A stretch of 64,000 nt of DNA from Plumapathes pennacea (lineage: Eukaryota > Cnidaria > Anthozoa > Antipatharia > Myriopathidae), in contig OZ038462.1 in assembly GCA_964036295.1 (NCBI GenBank), forward strand, positions 24,253,863-24,317,862, read 5' to 3'. The notes under the pieces are model-generated. The model was not told where the DNA came from, made no database searches, and saw only the letters and a program-made list of their open reading frames with translations. Positions 10,499-21,649 of this stretch are shown piece after piece (position 1 is the stretch's first letter; every line of letters starts with the position of its first letter). The position numbers and the translations under genes are program-made.

Positions 10499-10950
10499 GA
10501 AGCGGTTAATGTGCTATTTCTCTGTGAATATTTGAGGTATCTGCATAGAATTTGCAGAACGTACGCATGGTCCGACTACCGTTTGCACAACAGTTAAAAA
10601 TGTGTTACAACGGCAGTTTTCGAGATTTGGAAAGGAAATTCCTTTGTAAATTGAATGTTTTTAAACGCACGTAATTGTTACAGCTGGGTATCCGTCTTAT
10701 TAAACCTTACTTTACTCACTGTCCATTGATGTGAAAGTTCAGTGATGCACGTCATGTCATTTTCTGGTTTTCAGTAACACTGATTCTGAAACATTTCATG
10801 CAGTCTTTACGTGTTCGGCCCTCACTTTAGGCCTAAAATGGGCTGTAAGGTACGTAAGAGCAGGCGTGACTCTGTTTACGCGCGAAAGCGGGTTAACGCC
10901 TAAACAATTTTAGGGAAAGAAATCACACTCAGCACTAATGCACCTTTTTA
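10499..10950. other. No recognisable content
   Basis: I found no coding frame, internal repeat or match to other parts of the window in this stretch. Confidence 0.4.
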
Positions 10951-12456
10951 AATTACTAGAAATACGATAATCGCAGATACCCCCTCACTCTGCCATTGAT
11001 GGGATATTACTTTGGAAACTCCCAACAAGAGTAGCCTTTGTTTTACCGAAATGTTGACTCAATCTTTTCTTCGAACTCAAGTGCTACACGCAAAGGAAGG
11101 AGAAAAAGAATGGTGTGTGTTATACTTTTGCGTTGAAAAAAGAATCGATTGCGTGACGAAGTACGTATTTCCCACGGTCGGCACGTCAAATTAATTCATA
11201 CAGTCTTCCAAGCACGTTCTCAAAATTTAATACTCAAATTTTGAAGTTGGTCGGCCGTCGTAGTACGGGAAAAAAGGAACACTGATTTTCCAATTTTGAA
11301 TTCATAGGCAGTACAATTAAATAGGCTTCCTGTGCGATTTGTTTTTACTCTGGATTGCATGCTCCAGACTCAGGCATGCATATTTAATAGGCTCGAATTG
11401 TTTTGTATGTCAACCAACTCAAAACAGCAAGATTTCTCCCAGAATCAAAGCAAAACTTGAACAGTTTACTTCAAATTATACACGGGCTTCAGACCCAGTA
11501 ATACGTCTAAGTGCTTGTGAACGATTCTCGCTGCAATCACCGCGTGTCAGACTACAGAAAAATAAGACATCTGACTAAATTATTCAAGACTCCAAGTTCC
11601 GATTGCTCTGAGCGAATACGGTAGCCGAAACTGGCGAAAATGATCAGCATACAGATTTTAGTACATTCTTGAAGTGATCGAGTTACAAGCTATACGGGAT
11701 AGAATTTATTTGTCACGGTGATTGTTCGATTTCCACTGACTAACCTTTGTTGCTTGTCCTTTCTAAATAAGTATCTGAGTTTAACACAAAACGGCGTCTG
11801 AAGCTCCCGATTTGCTTTCAAGCGCTGTTCCCTTTGCGGAGTTGTCTGTGTTACCCGCTTCTGTTCATGTCGCTTTTGGTCGGCATTCATGCGCTGTTGT
11901 CTTTGCGGAGTCTTCTCTTCGGTCCGCTTTTTCTCCTGAAGGTCTCGATTCGCTTTCAAGCGCTGTTCTCTTTGCGGAGTTGTCTGTGTTACCCGCTTCT
12001 CTTCATGTCGCTTTCGATCGGCATTCATGCGCTGTTTTCTTTTCGGTCATAAATCCGTCTTTTGTCGAGACGAACTTGGCGCTGTTTGATCGTTTCACGA
12101 TTCCGCCTTGCTCGTGCCTGTTCCCTTCTCTTTTGAAGACGAGCTTCGCGAGACTGCTGTGTTTCAAGTTTTCTATTTTCGTGAACACAGCTACGATATA
12201 CTGTAGTTGCTTCGTTCAATCTAATTTCTTATATTGCGAGTAAAACTACAGGGCCACACGTGATCGATCCGGCCTTTGTTATTGGTTCTGCAGCGACGCG
12301 ATAGGAACTGGGGATGAGGTCGCACGCAAGACTGACAGACTGACAGACTGACAGACGAACATTAGATTTCGAGATGGCGGCAGGCTTGGAGTCTCCGATA
12401 AGGCGATAATACTACTGCATTAGCGTCTTGAGTATTTCCCTCACTTCGTTCGGGGA
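10951..12456 (+). repeat. Segmental duplication Q, copy 1
   Basis: The block matches 25902-27394 in the same orientation, from AACTAGAAATACGATAATCG-like sequence to CCTCACTTCGTTCGGGGAT. The two copies differ by indels, including a shortened arginine-rich repeat array. A GACTGACA microsatellite lies at 12330-12358. It carries a minus-strand repeat-protein pseudogene. Confidence 0.85.
11750..12219 (-). pseudogene. STPR-like arginine/glutamine-rich repeat protein fragment
   Basis: Read on the minus strand from 12219, the sequence encodes about six degenerate 23-residue units of the type Q-R-x2-R-L-x-A-N-R/D-x-E/K-x4-R. An ATG-opened stretch to 12025 (R-E-A-R-L-Q-K-R-R) continues from 12028 in another frame (M-N-A-D-R-K-R-H-E-E-K-R), so a one-base slip in an A-run breaks the array. 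Such units recall the STPR repeats found at the start of several animal DNA-binding and transposon-borne proteins. The paralog at 26700-26990 keeps fewer units. Expression or function is doubtful. Confidence 0.5.
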
Positions 12457-12464
12457 TAATAATT

Positions 12465-13075
12465 GTGTGTGCTATATAAACCTGGGGTTTTCACCTGTTT
12501 TCAAACATTCTCGCTGAGTTTATACATCGTTTAGGCAATTCAATCGTTATCTGAGTGCATCAGAATATCACAGAAACGAGACATGGAAGACATTCGACCG
12601 TATTTATCAGAACTAGAGGGTTGGGATGACGGTCAAAAATTTCCATCTGAACCAAGCACATCATCGCCCATTGGACAGGCATCTGAATTAAATGAGACAC
12701 ATAAATAATTGTTTTGTTGCGCAGTTGAGCCAGCAAGAGGTCAGCGGACAGAGACAATGCAGTTTGGGAGCGACCGGAAATTGATGAACAATGAATGACA
12801 GTTTTTTGCTTTGATTAAAACGCTAGTCAGTTGTGAAACTAATCAGTAGAGTTAAGTGCGTAAACGTTGCAGTTGAGTTTATACCGAGACAGCTTTGTAT
12901 TAATTATGAACCAGAAGATTCCGTCATAGAAGTAAGTGATTTCAAGCTGTAAATTCTGATCACCATTCGAACACTGTTTTAATCTTGTGTAATTTTGTGG
13001 TATAAATGCATTTCTATGTTGTTGTTTTTGTAGATCGAATAAAAATCAATTATACGATTTTCGGAATACTTCTGG
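12465..13075 (+). other. Candidate 5' LTR and leader of the BEL/Pao element
   Basis: Duplication Q ends at about 12456. Just after come a TATA motif (GCTATATAAACC, about 12470-12481), a polyadenylation-like AATAAAA (13037-13043) and, right before the gag frame, TGGTATTTGGAGTCC (13072 on), placed where a primer-binding site would lie. No second LTR is present to prove the ends, because the 3' half of the element is gone. Confidence 0.3.
12583..12708 (+). CDS. Unassigned 41-residue open frame after a TATA box
   Basis: An ATG about 100 bp downstream of the 12470 TATA motif opens 41 codons (start MEDIRPYLSE) ending in TAA. It is acidic and serine-rich. The I-R-P-Y-L opening recalls the N-termini of some repeated cnidarian genes that carry a P2X7-like C-terminal domain, but nothing after the stop supports that. 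It lies inside the candidate LTR region, so it may be fortuitous. Confidence 0.2.
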   Translation: MEDIRPYLSELEGWDDGQKFPSEPSTSSPIGQASELNETHK

Positions 13076-13162
13076 TATTTGGAGTCCTCATTTCTGACGG
13101 TCCATAACATTCGATTTCTGGTTGGTTTTATTACGGGGTCCCGAAGAAAAAAAGTGAGGAAT

Positions 13163-16123
13163 ATGACCGACGCGGTGAAGGAAGCAAAGCTCAAACGGAG
13201 GAATGCCAAGGCTTCACTGACGCTACGTGGGAAAGCATTGACGTATCTCATCGAGGGAGAGCGTCCGTCAGAGGAAGTGGAAGAAGCGCTTCAAAATGTT
13301 CAGCAGGCTTACACGGATCTACTACAGAAGCACGAGAACTATACACAACGTATCGAGGACGAAGACGAGTTCATGACCGAAGAAGGTTGGCTAGAAGAAT
13401 GCCAGGAAAGATATCTGCATATGAAAGTAGCAGCAAAGGATTATATGAAGAATATGGCAATAAAGACGGATCAAGGAAGCAACGAGGCCCAGGCAACGAT
13501 CAACGAGGGCGGTCTCGACACCACAAACGAAGGTACCGAAGAAACAGGGGATTTCACTGGAATCAACGGAGGCAGTGATGACAACAATGGAGTTGCCGAA
13601 CAGCCCGATGAATCAACAGCAAACAGCCACACCACAGTTGCGTCATGCGGGTTTAAAATGGAGAAACCAAAAATGCCCAAGTTCTCTGGAGATGTCAGAG
13701 AATATTTTATTTTTCGCTCTGATTTCAAGCACGTGGTCGACAAAAAATACAGCAAAAGAGATGCAATAACTCTCCTGCGTACGTGCTTGATTGGTAAACC
13801 ACTGGAACTAATTAGAGGAACTGGCTCTGATTACGACGCGGCGTGGGAGTATCTGGACTCTATTTATGGCGATGCGCGCTTCGTCGCAGACACAGTGGCA
13901 CAAGACATTGTAAAGTTCAGACCCCTGAGAGACGGAGAAGACGCACGTTTTTGTGAATTAGTTCACCTGGTAAAGCGAAGTTATAACACGTTAAAGGAGG
14001 TTGATCGCCCACATGACATGGATAATAATCATATGTTGGCAATTATCGAACAAAAGATGTTCAACGATGACCGGAAAGTGTGGTCTCGTCACCTTGAGAT
14101 GAACCAGATGCCAGCAACATTGGGAAACCTGATGAAATGGATGAATTCTGAAATGAAATCAAGAATGAGAGCGACGGCACCATTGAGGCATCAAGGCCAA
14201 GTTGCAAGGCCCGCTGTTAGTCACGTGTCCGTGGCAGACAACAAAAACCACAAGTGCTGGTTATGCAAAAGTTCAAGTCACTGGATAAATCAATGCCAAA
14301 GGTTCAAGTCGATGAGTCCTGAGGATCGCTTGATTGCAGTCAAGGAAAATCATGCTTGCTTCTCCTGTTTAAAGCGAGCAGGAAGAGATCACAAGGCATC
14401 GAATTGTAACCGGAGACGCCGATGCCCAGAAAGGTACAACGACGCCCAGTGCAAGTTTTATCACCACCCACTGCTACACCCCCCACATCATGCTGAAAAT
14501 GTTGATGTTGCTTCTGTCGTCCAGACCCCACATCATGCTGGAAATGTTGGTGTTGGTGTTGCTTCTGTCCTGAACAACAAGGAAGCTATGTTACCGATTG
14601 TACTGGCCGACATCTTAGGACAAGATGACGCCCATATCCGAGGGAATTTACTCCTGGATTCCGGAGCTCAGATCAGCTTAATTCGGACCTCTTTGGCAGA
14701 GGAACTTAAACTGAAGGCAAAGGATGTTGCAGTTACAATAACCAAAGTGGGTGGTGAGGAGGAGATGACGACAAAAATGTATCGTTTCAACATCCGCTCA
14801 CTAGAGAACAATCAACTGCATACAATCACAGCAGTGGGAATTCCATGTATTAGTGACGAAATCACCGGAGTGAAGCTCAACGACATTACCAAGCGTTTTG
14901 GCCTGGGAAAAGGAAAGCTCCGCCGAGGAAGCGGTTTAGTTGATTTGTTGATCGGAATAGATCATGCCAAGATGCACACAGGAGAAACCAGAGAAGTTGG
15001 TAACCTTGTGGCCCGATGCTCACCTCTTGGTTGGGTTGTATTTGGAGCCATACCCGGAGAACAGGCTCAAGTCAATCGAGTTTTCCACGTCAAGTTTACA
15101 ACGCCTGTAGACATGACAGACTTCTGGACCACTGAGGCAATGGGTGTCACTGTCAACCCTTGCCTGGATGAAGCCGACAAGCTGAGTCAAGTTGAGCATA
15201 GAGAAGCAAAGCTCATCATGGACTCCTGTCAGAAGGTTGGAAATCAATGGTGTATTCCATATCCATGGAACAGAGATCCAAAGTTATTGCCTGACAACAA
15301 AGTACAAGCCTTGAAGAAGTTAGAAGCAACGGAACGCAGACTTCTGAAGAATACAGAGCACGCAAAAGCGTATGACAACCAAATGGAGGAGATGAAAGAA
15401 ATGAAGTTTGCCCGAAAGCTGTCGGAAGAAGAGTTAAAGAAGTACAAAGGTCCAGTCCACTATATAGCACATCATGAAGTTTTGAGGCCAGACAAGAAGA
15501 GTACGCCGATCCGGATCGTTTTCAATTCATCAGCTGCATTTCAAGGCCACCGCTTAAACGACTACTGGATGAAGGGACCGGACTTGCTAAATAACTTGTT
15601 TGGAGTAATCTTGCGTTTCCGAGAGAACGCAATTGCAATCAGCGGAGATATATCTAAGATGTACCACCGAATCCTGATTCCAGAAGAAGATCAACACGTC
15701 CACCGATTCTTGTGGAGAAATCTGAAGCAAGAAAAGGAACCTGATGTGTATGTGAAGACCGTACTGACCTTTGGTGACAAGCCTGCACCGGCAATGGCGC
15801 AAATTGCATTGAGGAAAACCGCAGACGAAGGAAGAGCCAATCACCCAGAGGCTGCAAGAACCCTGAAGGAAAATTCCTACATGGATGACATCTGTGACTC
15901 AGTCCCCACTGTTGCAAAAGCTCAGCAACTGACAGAAGACATGGATAAGATCTTGGCGAATGGTGGATTTCGAGTCAAAGGATGGCTTTCGAACCATACC
16001 ACAGCAGAAGACCACACCCCTGACAAAATCGACATAGACAAGCAATGCCTAAAGATACTGGAGGACGCCGAACTCAGCCTGAAGTTTCGGTCTCCCTTCA
16101 GATCTAGAAAGATCACTCTTTGA
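13163..16123 (+). CDS. BEL/Pao retrotransposon Gag-Pol, truncated after RT
   Basis: The first ATG of the open frame is at 13163; the frame upstream of it has no ATG. The 986 residues contain, in order: a charged coiled N-terminal part (1-120); a DUF1759-type gag region (about 166-310); two zinc knuckle-like clusters (C-W-L-C near 366 and C-F-S-C near 396); an aspartic protease of DUF1758 type with D-S-G-A near 498; and a reverse transcriptase from R-I-V-F-N-S near 781 to the Y-M-D-D catalytic box near 909. This order identifies the BEL/Pao superfamily, whose full proteins run to about 1,700-2,000 residues with RNase H and integrase. Here both are missing. The last 18 or so codons come from duplication R (homologous to 34912 on), so a deletion fused the frame to unrelated DNA. 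The element cannot integrate by itself. Host chromatin silencing is likely but not visible. Confidence 0.92.
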   Translation: MTDAVKEAKLKRRNAKASLTLRGKALTYLIEGERPSEEVEEALQNVQQAYTDLLQKHENYTQRIEDEDEFMTEEGWLEECQERYLHMKVAAKDYMKNMAIKTDQGSNEAQATINEGGLDTTNEGTEETGDFTGINGGSDDNNGVAEQPDESTANSHTTVASCGFKMEKPKMPKFSGDVREYFIFRSDFKHVVDKKYSKRDAITLLRTCLIGKPLELIRGTGSDYDAAWEYLDSIYGDARFVADTVAQDIVKFRPLRDGEDARFCELVHLVKRSYNTLKEVDRPHDMDNNHMLAIIEQKMFNDDRKVWSRHLEMNQMPATLGNLMKWMNSEMKSRMRATAPLRHQGQVARPAVSHVSVADNKNHKCWLCKSSSHWINQCQRFKSMSPEDRLIAVKENHACFSCLKRAGRDHKASNCNRRRRCPERYNDAQCKFYHHPLLHPPHHAENVDVASVVQTPHHAGNVGVGVASVLNNKEAMLPIVLADILGQDDAHIRGNLLLDSGAQISLIRTSLAEELKLKAKDVAVTITKVGGEEEMTTKMYRFNIRSLENNQLHTITAVGIPCISDEITGVKLNDITKRFGLGKGKLRRGSGLVDLLIGIDHAKMHTGETREVGNLVARCSPLGWVVFGAIPGEQAQVNRVFHVKFTTPVDMTDFWTTEAMGVTVNPCLDEADKLSQVEHREAKLIMDSCQKVGNQWCIPYPWNRDPKLLPDNKVQALKKLEATERRLLKNTEHAKAYDNQMEEMKEMKFARKLSEEELKKYKGPVHYIAHHEVLRPDKKSTPIRIVFNSSAAFQGHRLNDYWMKGPDLLNNLFGVILRFRENAIAISGDISKMYHRILIPEEDQHVHRFLWRNLKQEKEPDVYVKTVLTFGDKPAPAMAQIALRKTADEGRANHPEAARTLKENSYMDDICDSVPTVAKAQQLTEDMDKILANGGFRVKGWLSNHTTAEDHTPDKIDIDKQCLKILEDAELSLKFRSPFRSRKITL

Positions 16124-16426
16124 GACAATAAATCCGAAACGAAATTTATAAGTATTCCGGACACGCAGCTCAGCCCCGCACCTGTCTAGTGGTTCCAAAT
16201 AGTAATTAACATTAATATATCCAGGGTAACACCTATTCTTCATACAAACCAGGCACAAGGCCGATAGAAAGAGAAGAACGAGTTGAAGAAATAATGAGTT
16301 GGAACTGGAAGGCTTTGGAGAAGGAACCAGAGATGAATCAGTCAGAGAGTTATATCTCAGTTGAGTCTTATTCAGCATAAGCTGAATCTCTCAGCCTTAT
16401 CTATGTCAATATAGCCATGACAATCG

Positions 16427-16660
16427 AAATAGATAAGAAAGGAGAGGAAAAACACTCTCCTTCAGTCTACAGGGTGATACTGAACTTGACTAAAATAATC
16501 AAACATCCTGGAGATGTAGAGTACGCTGTATGGATTTTTGCATGAAGAGTCACGCAAAAATCCCTTCATCCGGATCTATCTTGGTAGATTAAATAAACTG
16601 TACCGTGGAGAACAACAATACATATTCTGATTATCTAGCCTCCAACACTGTACCCTGGTT
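16427..16660 (-). repeat. Orphan copy of the ApoL upstream block (minus orientation)
   Basis: The stretch from AAGAAAGGAGAGGAAAAACA through ATCCTGGAGATGTAGAGTA to GATTATCTAGCCTCCAACAC matches the DNA upstream of ApoL-2, ApoL-3 and ApoL-4. No ApoL exon is attached, so if it carries the promoter it is a promoter without its gene. Confidence 0.65.
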
Positions 16661-16899
16661 TCAGAGGTCCTTACCTTATTCCTTTAAGAGTTTTTTAACG
16701 AGAACGGCGGCGACGAAGCGAGTGGAAAGAAGGCGCGCGGGGTAACAACCTCACTTTAATGAGTTCAGAATTTGAACTTCGTCGCTGATTGGTAAATCGC
16801 TTCGTGACCAGAAAGCTGCTTCGGTTTGATTGGCTTATTTCAAACCGGTTTTACCAGTTTTGTTTGACAAACAAAGACAATCGCGAGCAAGTAGAACTT

Positions 16900-17007
16900 G
16901 ATTGGAAGTATAAATTTATTCATAAACATCGTACTGATAGGGCCGGCGGCGGTGTTGGCCTATATGTAGACGAAAACTTTGAATTTAAATGTCTTACTAT
17001 ACTTAAA
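16900..17007 (+). pseudogene. LINE endonuclease (EEP) fragment
   Basis: Plus-strand translation gives Y-K-F-I-H-K-H-R then R-A-G-G-G-V-G-L-Y-V, the conserved G-G-G-V-G-L-Y-V signature of apurinic-type endonucleases in CR1/L2/jockey-like non-LTR retrotransposons. Only about 35 residues remain before a stop. The paralog in R copy 2 (35885-35985) keeps the motif. Confidence 0.7.
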
Positions 17008-17289
17008 TGAAGACCTCTGGAACCAGGTATCTTTTAATAAGTCAGCGGTTCAATAGTTCTCCGTTGGCAAGGCTACGGTCACGGGATCGGTAGTTCGGTA
17101 TCGCTTTTCTTTTTTTCACCTTTTTGTTTTATTTTGTTTTGTTTTTTTGTTTTGTTTTTTTTTTTTTACAAGAGCAACAGAAGCGTCAGAAAATGTGACT
17201 TTCGTTGTGACTTCTCTGCATGTGTAATAGGATTAGGAATTGCTGCATCCACTGAGTTCTAGATCGGAAATGCCTTAGATATTTTGTAA

Positions 17290-17545
17290 TGTACCGATCA
17301 CTTCTAAACTCGCACATCCCCCGCCCCGGGCAACCCCCCGGGCATTTGAACTTTTCTATTTTCCGAAACCCAAACTCCCTACCCTCGGGCCAAAACGACT
17401 GTTCAAATGGCCCGTTTCAAGGCCTAATTGAACGGTCAAATGCCTCACTCTGGGGCAAAATAAAGCCACGACAATAAATAAATAAATAAATAAAATAAAT
17501 CAATCAATAAATCAATAAATCAATAAATCAATAAATAAATAAAGT
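17290..17545 (+). repeat. Short retroelement-like unit with A-rich (AAATAAATC)n tail
   Basis: A G/C-rich start (CCGCCCCGGG...CCCCCCGGGC) and a core with GGCCAAAACGACTGTTCAAATG lead into a 75-bp tract of AAATAAAT/CAATAAAT units at 17471-17545. R copy 2 has the same unit with a mostly poly-A tail (36443-36502). The form suggests a SINE-like or LINE 3' end. Confidence 0.5.
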
Positions 17546-19009
17546 CTGACAAATTGACTTGTTTTTGTGAAAGTCGGCGCTGCGTGCAAGTTTGATAGCG
17601 GTGAGTTGGCTATTAATATTTGTTTCTTTAGCGAATTGCAATGTATCCGATGGCTTAAGGGAGTAAATAGGTGTAATTTGCGAGACTGAAGCAGACATTT
17701 AATCTATATATACATCAATACTAAGCAAAGGGGAAAAACTCGACAAGGAATTGACGCCAAATTGTTGACGAGTAACGCCGTACGGTCACAAAATGCAATT
17801 ATGATATCAAATGATAAAGTTTAAAACCACACCTTGAGCAAAGCAACGCTTTAATGCGAGTTGTTTATATCGTTTGTTGTATTTATGTGCTAGTTTCAAA
17901 TTGATCGGTACCGTTTTTAATGTCAGATCAATAGTCTATGTGATATTTGATTTTGTGTTATATGTATCTTTTGGTTTAGTTCAGTTCGAAATGAGTTCGA
18001 TTTTCTCTTTATAAAGCCAGGAAGCTCAGGAATAAAGGTCCACATTGGCCGACTAAGCTAGATTGTCTCACGCAACTGTTTTTGAGGTTATAAGAATAGG
18101 CATAATTATATCATCACGTGACGCGGCCTTTGACACTGTCAAATGCCAGACTTCAGTTATATTTTCGAAAAAGGAACGAGCCTAAACAAAAGTGTTACAT
18201 AGCAGTCAGTCTGAACTGTCTAGCGTTAGAAATAGTAATTAACATTAATATATCCAGGAGTAACACCTATTCCCCATATAAACCAGGCACTAGGCCGATA
18301 GAAAGAGAAGAACGAGTTGAACTAGAAATAATGAGTTGGAGCTGGAAGGCTTTGGAGAAGGAACCAGAGAATCAGTCAGAGAGTTATGTCTCAGTTGAGT
18401 CAAATACCAAATGATCAAATACCAAAGTCGCACCACACGAGACGAAGACGGAATGTAAACGCTGTGGAATTTGAAATTTTATGCATTCCCCTGGATTGCC
18501 ATGGAAAAGCCTACCCCAAGCTTCCAGAACGCTTATAATTTGTTTCTCTAGGGCCTTCATTTCAATGCCTGCGTGACAGTAACCAGAGACACTATCTCGT
18601 ATATCTCGTGAGCGACAGTATAATAGAGCAATTATCGAGGACTCTCAAATCACAACAACAAACGTTTAATCTGCTCTGCTTGGGATTTTCTCAGAAAACC
18701 ACTTCGTAGCACGTGGTCGTTAAATATAGCGACCGAAACCGGAAACGAAAAGAGAAACAGAATCGATAGTTACTGATCCAGTTACATTCCATCCTGATAA
18801 AAATGAAGGGAACCAAAAAGGAACAATCCTAAACAAAACTAACAGTTGCGTATATTACGGTGACTTTTCACAAACTTACTGCTGCCGGTTAAATGTCCCA
18901 AGCAATTGAAACATGCAACGCAGCTAACATTGAATGGACCCGATGGACTTGCGCTTTTTCATATACGCTGTATAAATAGAGGATATTACACGGCGGCGCG
19001 AAGATATAA

Positions 19010-19098
19010 ATTTTATTTACGAGTGGTAAAAACAATATTTTACGAACGAGCGCTTCGCGAGTGAGTAAAATATTGTTTTTACCACGAGAAAATAAAAT
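19010..19098. repeat. Imperfect palindrome (foldback MITE core)
   Basis: GTGGTAAAAACAATATTTTA at 19023 is reversed at 19057-19085 around the centre GAGCGCTTCGCGAGTGAG. It would form a hairpin of about 38-bp arms. The 161-codon minus frame across this area is a by-product of the symmetry. Confidence 0.7.
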
Positions 19099-19130
19099 CC
19101 ATACCTTCAAGCCACTGTGTAATTTTCTTT

Positions 19131-19320
19131 TTATTATATTAGACACGAGTGTTTTACGAGAAATCGCACAAACAACCGTGCAAAAGCGGGAAATGATTCC
19201 AACGATATCCTCACTAGTGAGGATATGGAAAATACGCCACTCGGGTCCCGGAGGTAGTTTCGTATGGATTTTACGCACGGTATATTTTCCAGTAAAACAC
19301 TCGTGTCTATATAATAAAAA
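19131..19320. mobile_element. Foldback MITE with TTAGACACGAGTGTTTTAC arms
   Basis: Arms at 19131-19157 and 19292-19318 are inverted (GACACGAGTGTTTTAC / GTAAAACACTCGTGTC). It lies 32 bp from the preceding palindrome. No coding content was found. Confidence 0.65.
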
Positions 19321-19849
19321 CTGGTATCCGACATCTGGCGATCTGGCTATCGACAGGGAAAACTGACACGTCATATTTCCGGTACCGACATTTTACACCA
19401 ATCAAGAGTGTTCAGGTCATCTGATACGCAGCCTCGAATTTGGGAAAGCGCCCATTTGCAGTAACCGTTGAAGTGGATGTGACTCGTGCTGACTCGTTCG
19501 GTCTACTTCCGTGTTTCTGCCGTGTTTTCTTTCTCAGTCTTTTGCAACTTGCAGCTTCGATCTTGAAGTTCCCTTTTGGCGAATGCTTCAATCGTCCGGT
19601 AAGTTGTTGTTTTTTTATATAACGAAGAAATTCTTCGTTCCGTTTGAATCAAAACTGTAACCAAAATTGGTCAAAATGTATTGCCAGCTACATCAGAAGT
19701 TTTAATTTTACAGATCGTTGCAGCATAAAGATCTCAGTATTCGTTTGTTAAATTTTCAGAGATGTGATAATTCTAGAGCTGTGTGCGGTTCAACTGGTCG
19801 ATCGGGAGAGGGATTATAACCGCCGTTGAACGGTAAGTACGAGGATATG

Positions 19850-19952
19850 GATATTTGCTCGCGGCTACGGCGAGCTTAAATTTGCAAATTCTTTTTTTTT
19901 TTTTTTTTTCGTGTTTTTAAGCTCGCCCCACGAAGTGGGGGCGAGCTTAAAG
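19850..19952. repeat. Twin GAGCTTA hairpins around a T-run
   Basis: GCTCGCGGCTACGGCGAGC (19858-19876) and GCTCGCCCCACGAAGTGGGG with CGAGC (19921-19945) are two short hairpins flanking about 21 T's. Similar GCTCG...CGAGCTTA hairpins sit at 21424-21463 and 38748-38772, each near a member of the same unrecognised protein family. Confidence 0.5.
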
Positions 19953-20039
19953 TTGTCACGGTGTCCTTCCAGGCTTCTGTGTCAACAATGGACTTCCAAA
20001 TAAGGAATTTCCAAAGAAGGAGCTTGTCAATTTCCAAAT

Positions 20040-20720
20040 GTGGGCATGGTCGTGTTACGCAGCACGTTCAAACAGAAGACGTCGAAGCTTCGTGTTGAAG
20101 TTGTTTCTGGAATTCATTCTTGTTTGTCATGGTCGTCAAGCATTTCGAAGTTTGTTTGGCCATTGAGCCTGGGTGTTTCTACGAATGTAGGGCACTGCTA
20201 CAGTGACACTGAAATTACATGGCCATTGTGCTGTGATTACGAAAATATACCGCGATTGAGCGACACTAAAATTAATGAAACGACATGGCTATTATGCTGT
20301 GATCATGAAATGCAGACATTGTGCTGTTTTGTAAACAAAGAGCAGCCGTTAAACGAGGGTGCTTCTACAGCTGTGATTGACGCAAGCTATCACGTCGCCA
20401 GATCGAATGGCAAGGATTGTGTTGCGGAAGAAACATCTGAACGTCAAATGCTTGACGGACGATCGCGTTACCATTTTATGTGGAAGGGTAAGATTAATCG
20501 GAAGCGAGCGAGAGAATCGTCGCGTATTCCTTTACGCAAAGTTTGAAGGCTTTTGCGAAAGAACAAACACGTGCGGCTAAAGGTACGTCGCTACATAAGT
20601 AAACTTGTTCCCAAGTCATCTGCTCTTGCCGATTGCTCAATGCTGTAAAAAGCATGAAACCCGTGTTAATCATTGTCTAACGAGGCACGTAAAGCTTGCA
20701 AATAAGAGCAAGATTAAGGT
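20040..20720 (+). pseudogene. Decayed paralog of the unrecognised membrane-protein family (38947-39978)
   Basis: The plus frame at 20040-20546 ends with G-R-S-R-Y then S-S-R-I-P-L-R-K-V. The same frame continues past the stop with R-R-Y-I-S-K-L-V-P-K-S-S. The intact frame at 38947-39978 has G-R-S-R-F, P-S-R-V-P-L-N-E-L and L-R-E-Y-I-S-K-N-V-P-K-S-S at the same spacing. At least two in-frame stops (20544 and about 20644) make it a pseudogene. The N-terminal half is cysteine- and tryptophan-rich and shows no clear similarity to the other copy. Confidence 0.55.
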
Positions 20721-20726
20721 TAAGCC

Positions 20727-20885
20727 TGGGCTGCATTCAAACTAAATACGTGCTTAAAGAAAACACGCCTTTCTTCTTTTGGCTGAGTTTCAAGTCGAAT
20801 AAGTTTAAGTGAAATCTGATAACTTGTTGACATTACTTGCGGTTTTGGTCAAATTCATTTTCGAATTCTTCTTCTTCCAGTTCTC
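20727..20885 (+). repeat. Left arm of a spaced inverted repeat
   Basis: CTGGGCTGCATTCAAACTAA through TTCGAATTCTTCTTCCAGT is found inverted at 22370-22535 and partly again at 22230-22310. The arms bracket 1.5 kb containing another decayed copy of the membrane-protein family. Confidence 0.6.
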
Positions 20886-21423
20886 TACAGCATTTTTCAT
20901 TGCTGGCGAAAACTATGAGAAGCAAAGCAACTATAATCAAACGGTAGAAATATTTCGACAAGCTGAAGTCGCTCAGGGCTGTCAGTGGTCACGGGTATTT
21001 CAACTTTGACTTGCGCTTGTAAAACAACCGAGAATTTACCAAAACCTGTGTGATAATGGTTCTGAAGTGCAACAGATCTACTGGCAATTAAGGAATACAA
21101 TGATAACAATTAAAATAACTCCAGAAAACGTCTTCCCATCTCTTCGTTTCTTCGCATGCGTATTCTCTGATGCTCAAATTTCAAAGGCAATTGTTGACAC
21201 AGCATGACGGACTGACTGACTGACGCAGTCTTAACTGCATTAAGGTGGGACGCTTAAAAATGCCACCACAAAAACTACTTCGACGATCGCGTTCTCGATT
21301 TTGTTGCGTTGTCGGTAATATCGATACTGCCCAAATTGGGAACAGAACGACTTTCATATTTGCAATCCATTGTTGACAGCACCGGGACATGGGACACATT
21401 CCAGTTGGACTAATCGCATAAAG

Positions 21424-21463
21424 CTTCGCTTTTCAGCACGAAGTGCTGAACGCGAGCTTAAAA
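21424..21463. repeat. Stacked AAGCTTCGCTTTTCAGCACG/AAGTGCTGAACGCGAGCTTA hairpin
   Basis: TCAGCACGAAGTGCTGA is a near-perfect palindrome and the outer AAGCTTCG/CGAGCTT pair extends it. It resembles the hairpins at 19858-19945 and 38748-38772. Confidence 0.45.
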
Positions 21464-21649
21464 AGGATAGGGTTGTCAGAAGCCACAGGTTTACCAGTGA
21501 TGCAAACAAAAACCATGCGAACCCTATCGACCAACAAGAATGGGCGAGCTTTCAGCGGCAACGTTGCTTTGATTTAAGGTAGCAGTCACGGTGTCCTTCC
21601 AGGTGTCCTTCTGTGTCAACAATGAACTTCCAAATAAGGAACTTGTCAA

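Larger units (their letters stand above)
16069..18853 (+). repeat. Segmental duplication R, copy 1
   Basis: The block matches 34912-37817 in the same orientation. It starts abruptly inside the BEL frame (ACTCAGCCTGAAGTTTCGGT) and ends at AACAGTTGCGTA. Copy 2 has an extra stretch of about 160 bp near 35343-35501 absent here. It contains an ApoL-upstream block, a LINE endonuclease fragment, an A-rich tail and a CGAGACGAAGACGGAATGTA segment that also appears at 40050 and inverted at 55260. Confidence 0.85.

Noticed and set aside
18889..19374. 161-codon minus-strand open frame
   Set aside because: It spans two palindromic MITE-like blocks, and its composition reflects the inverted repeats. No domain is evident.
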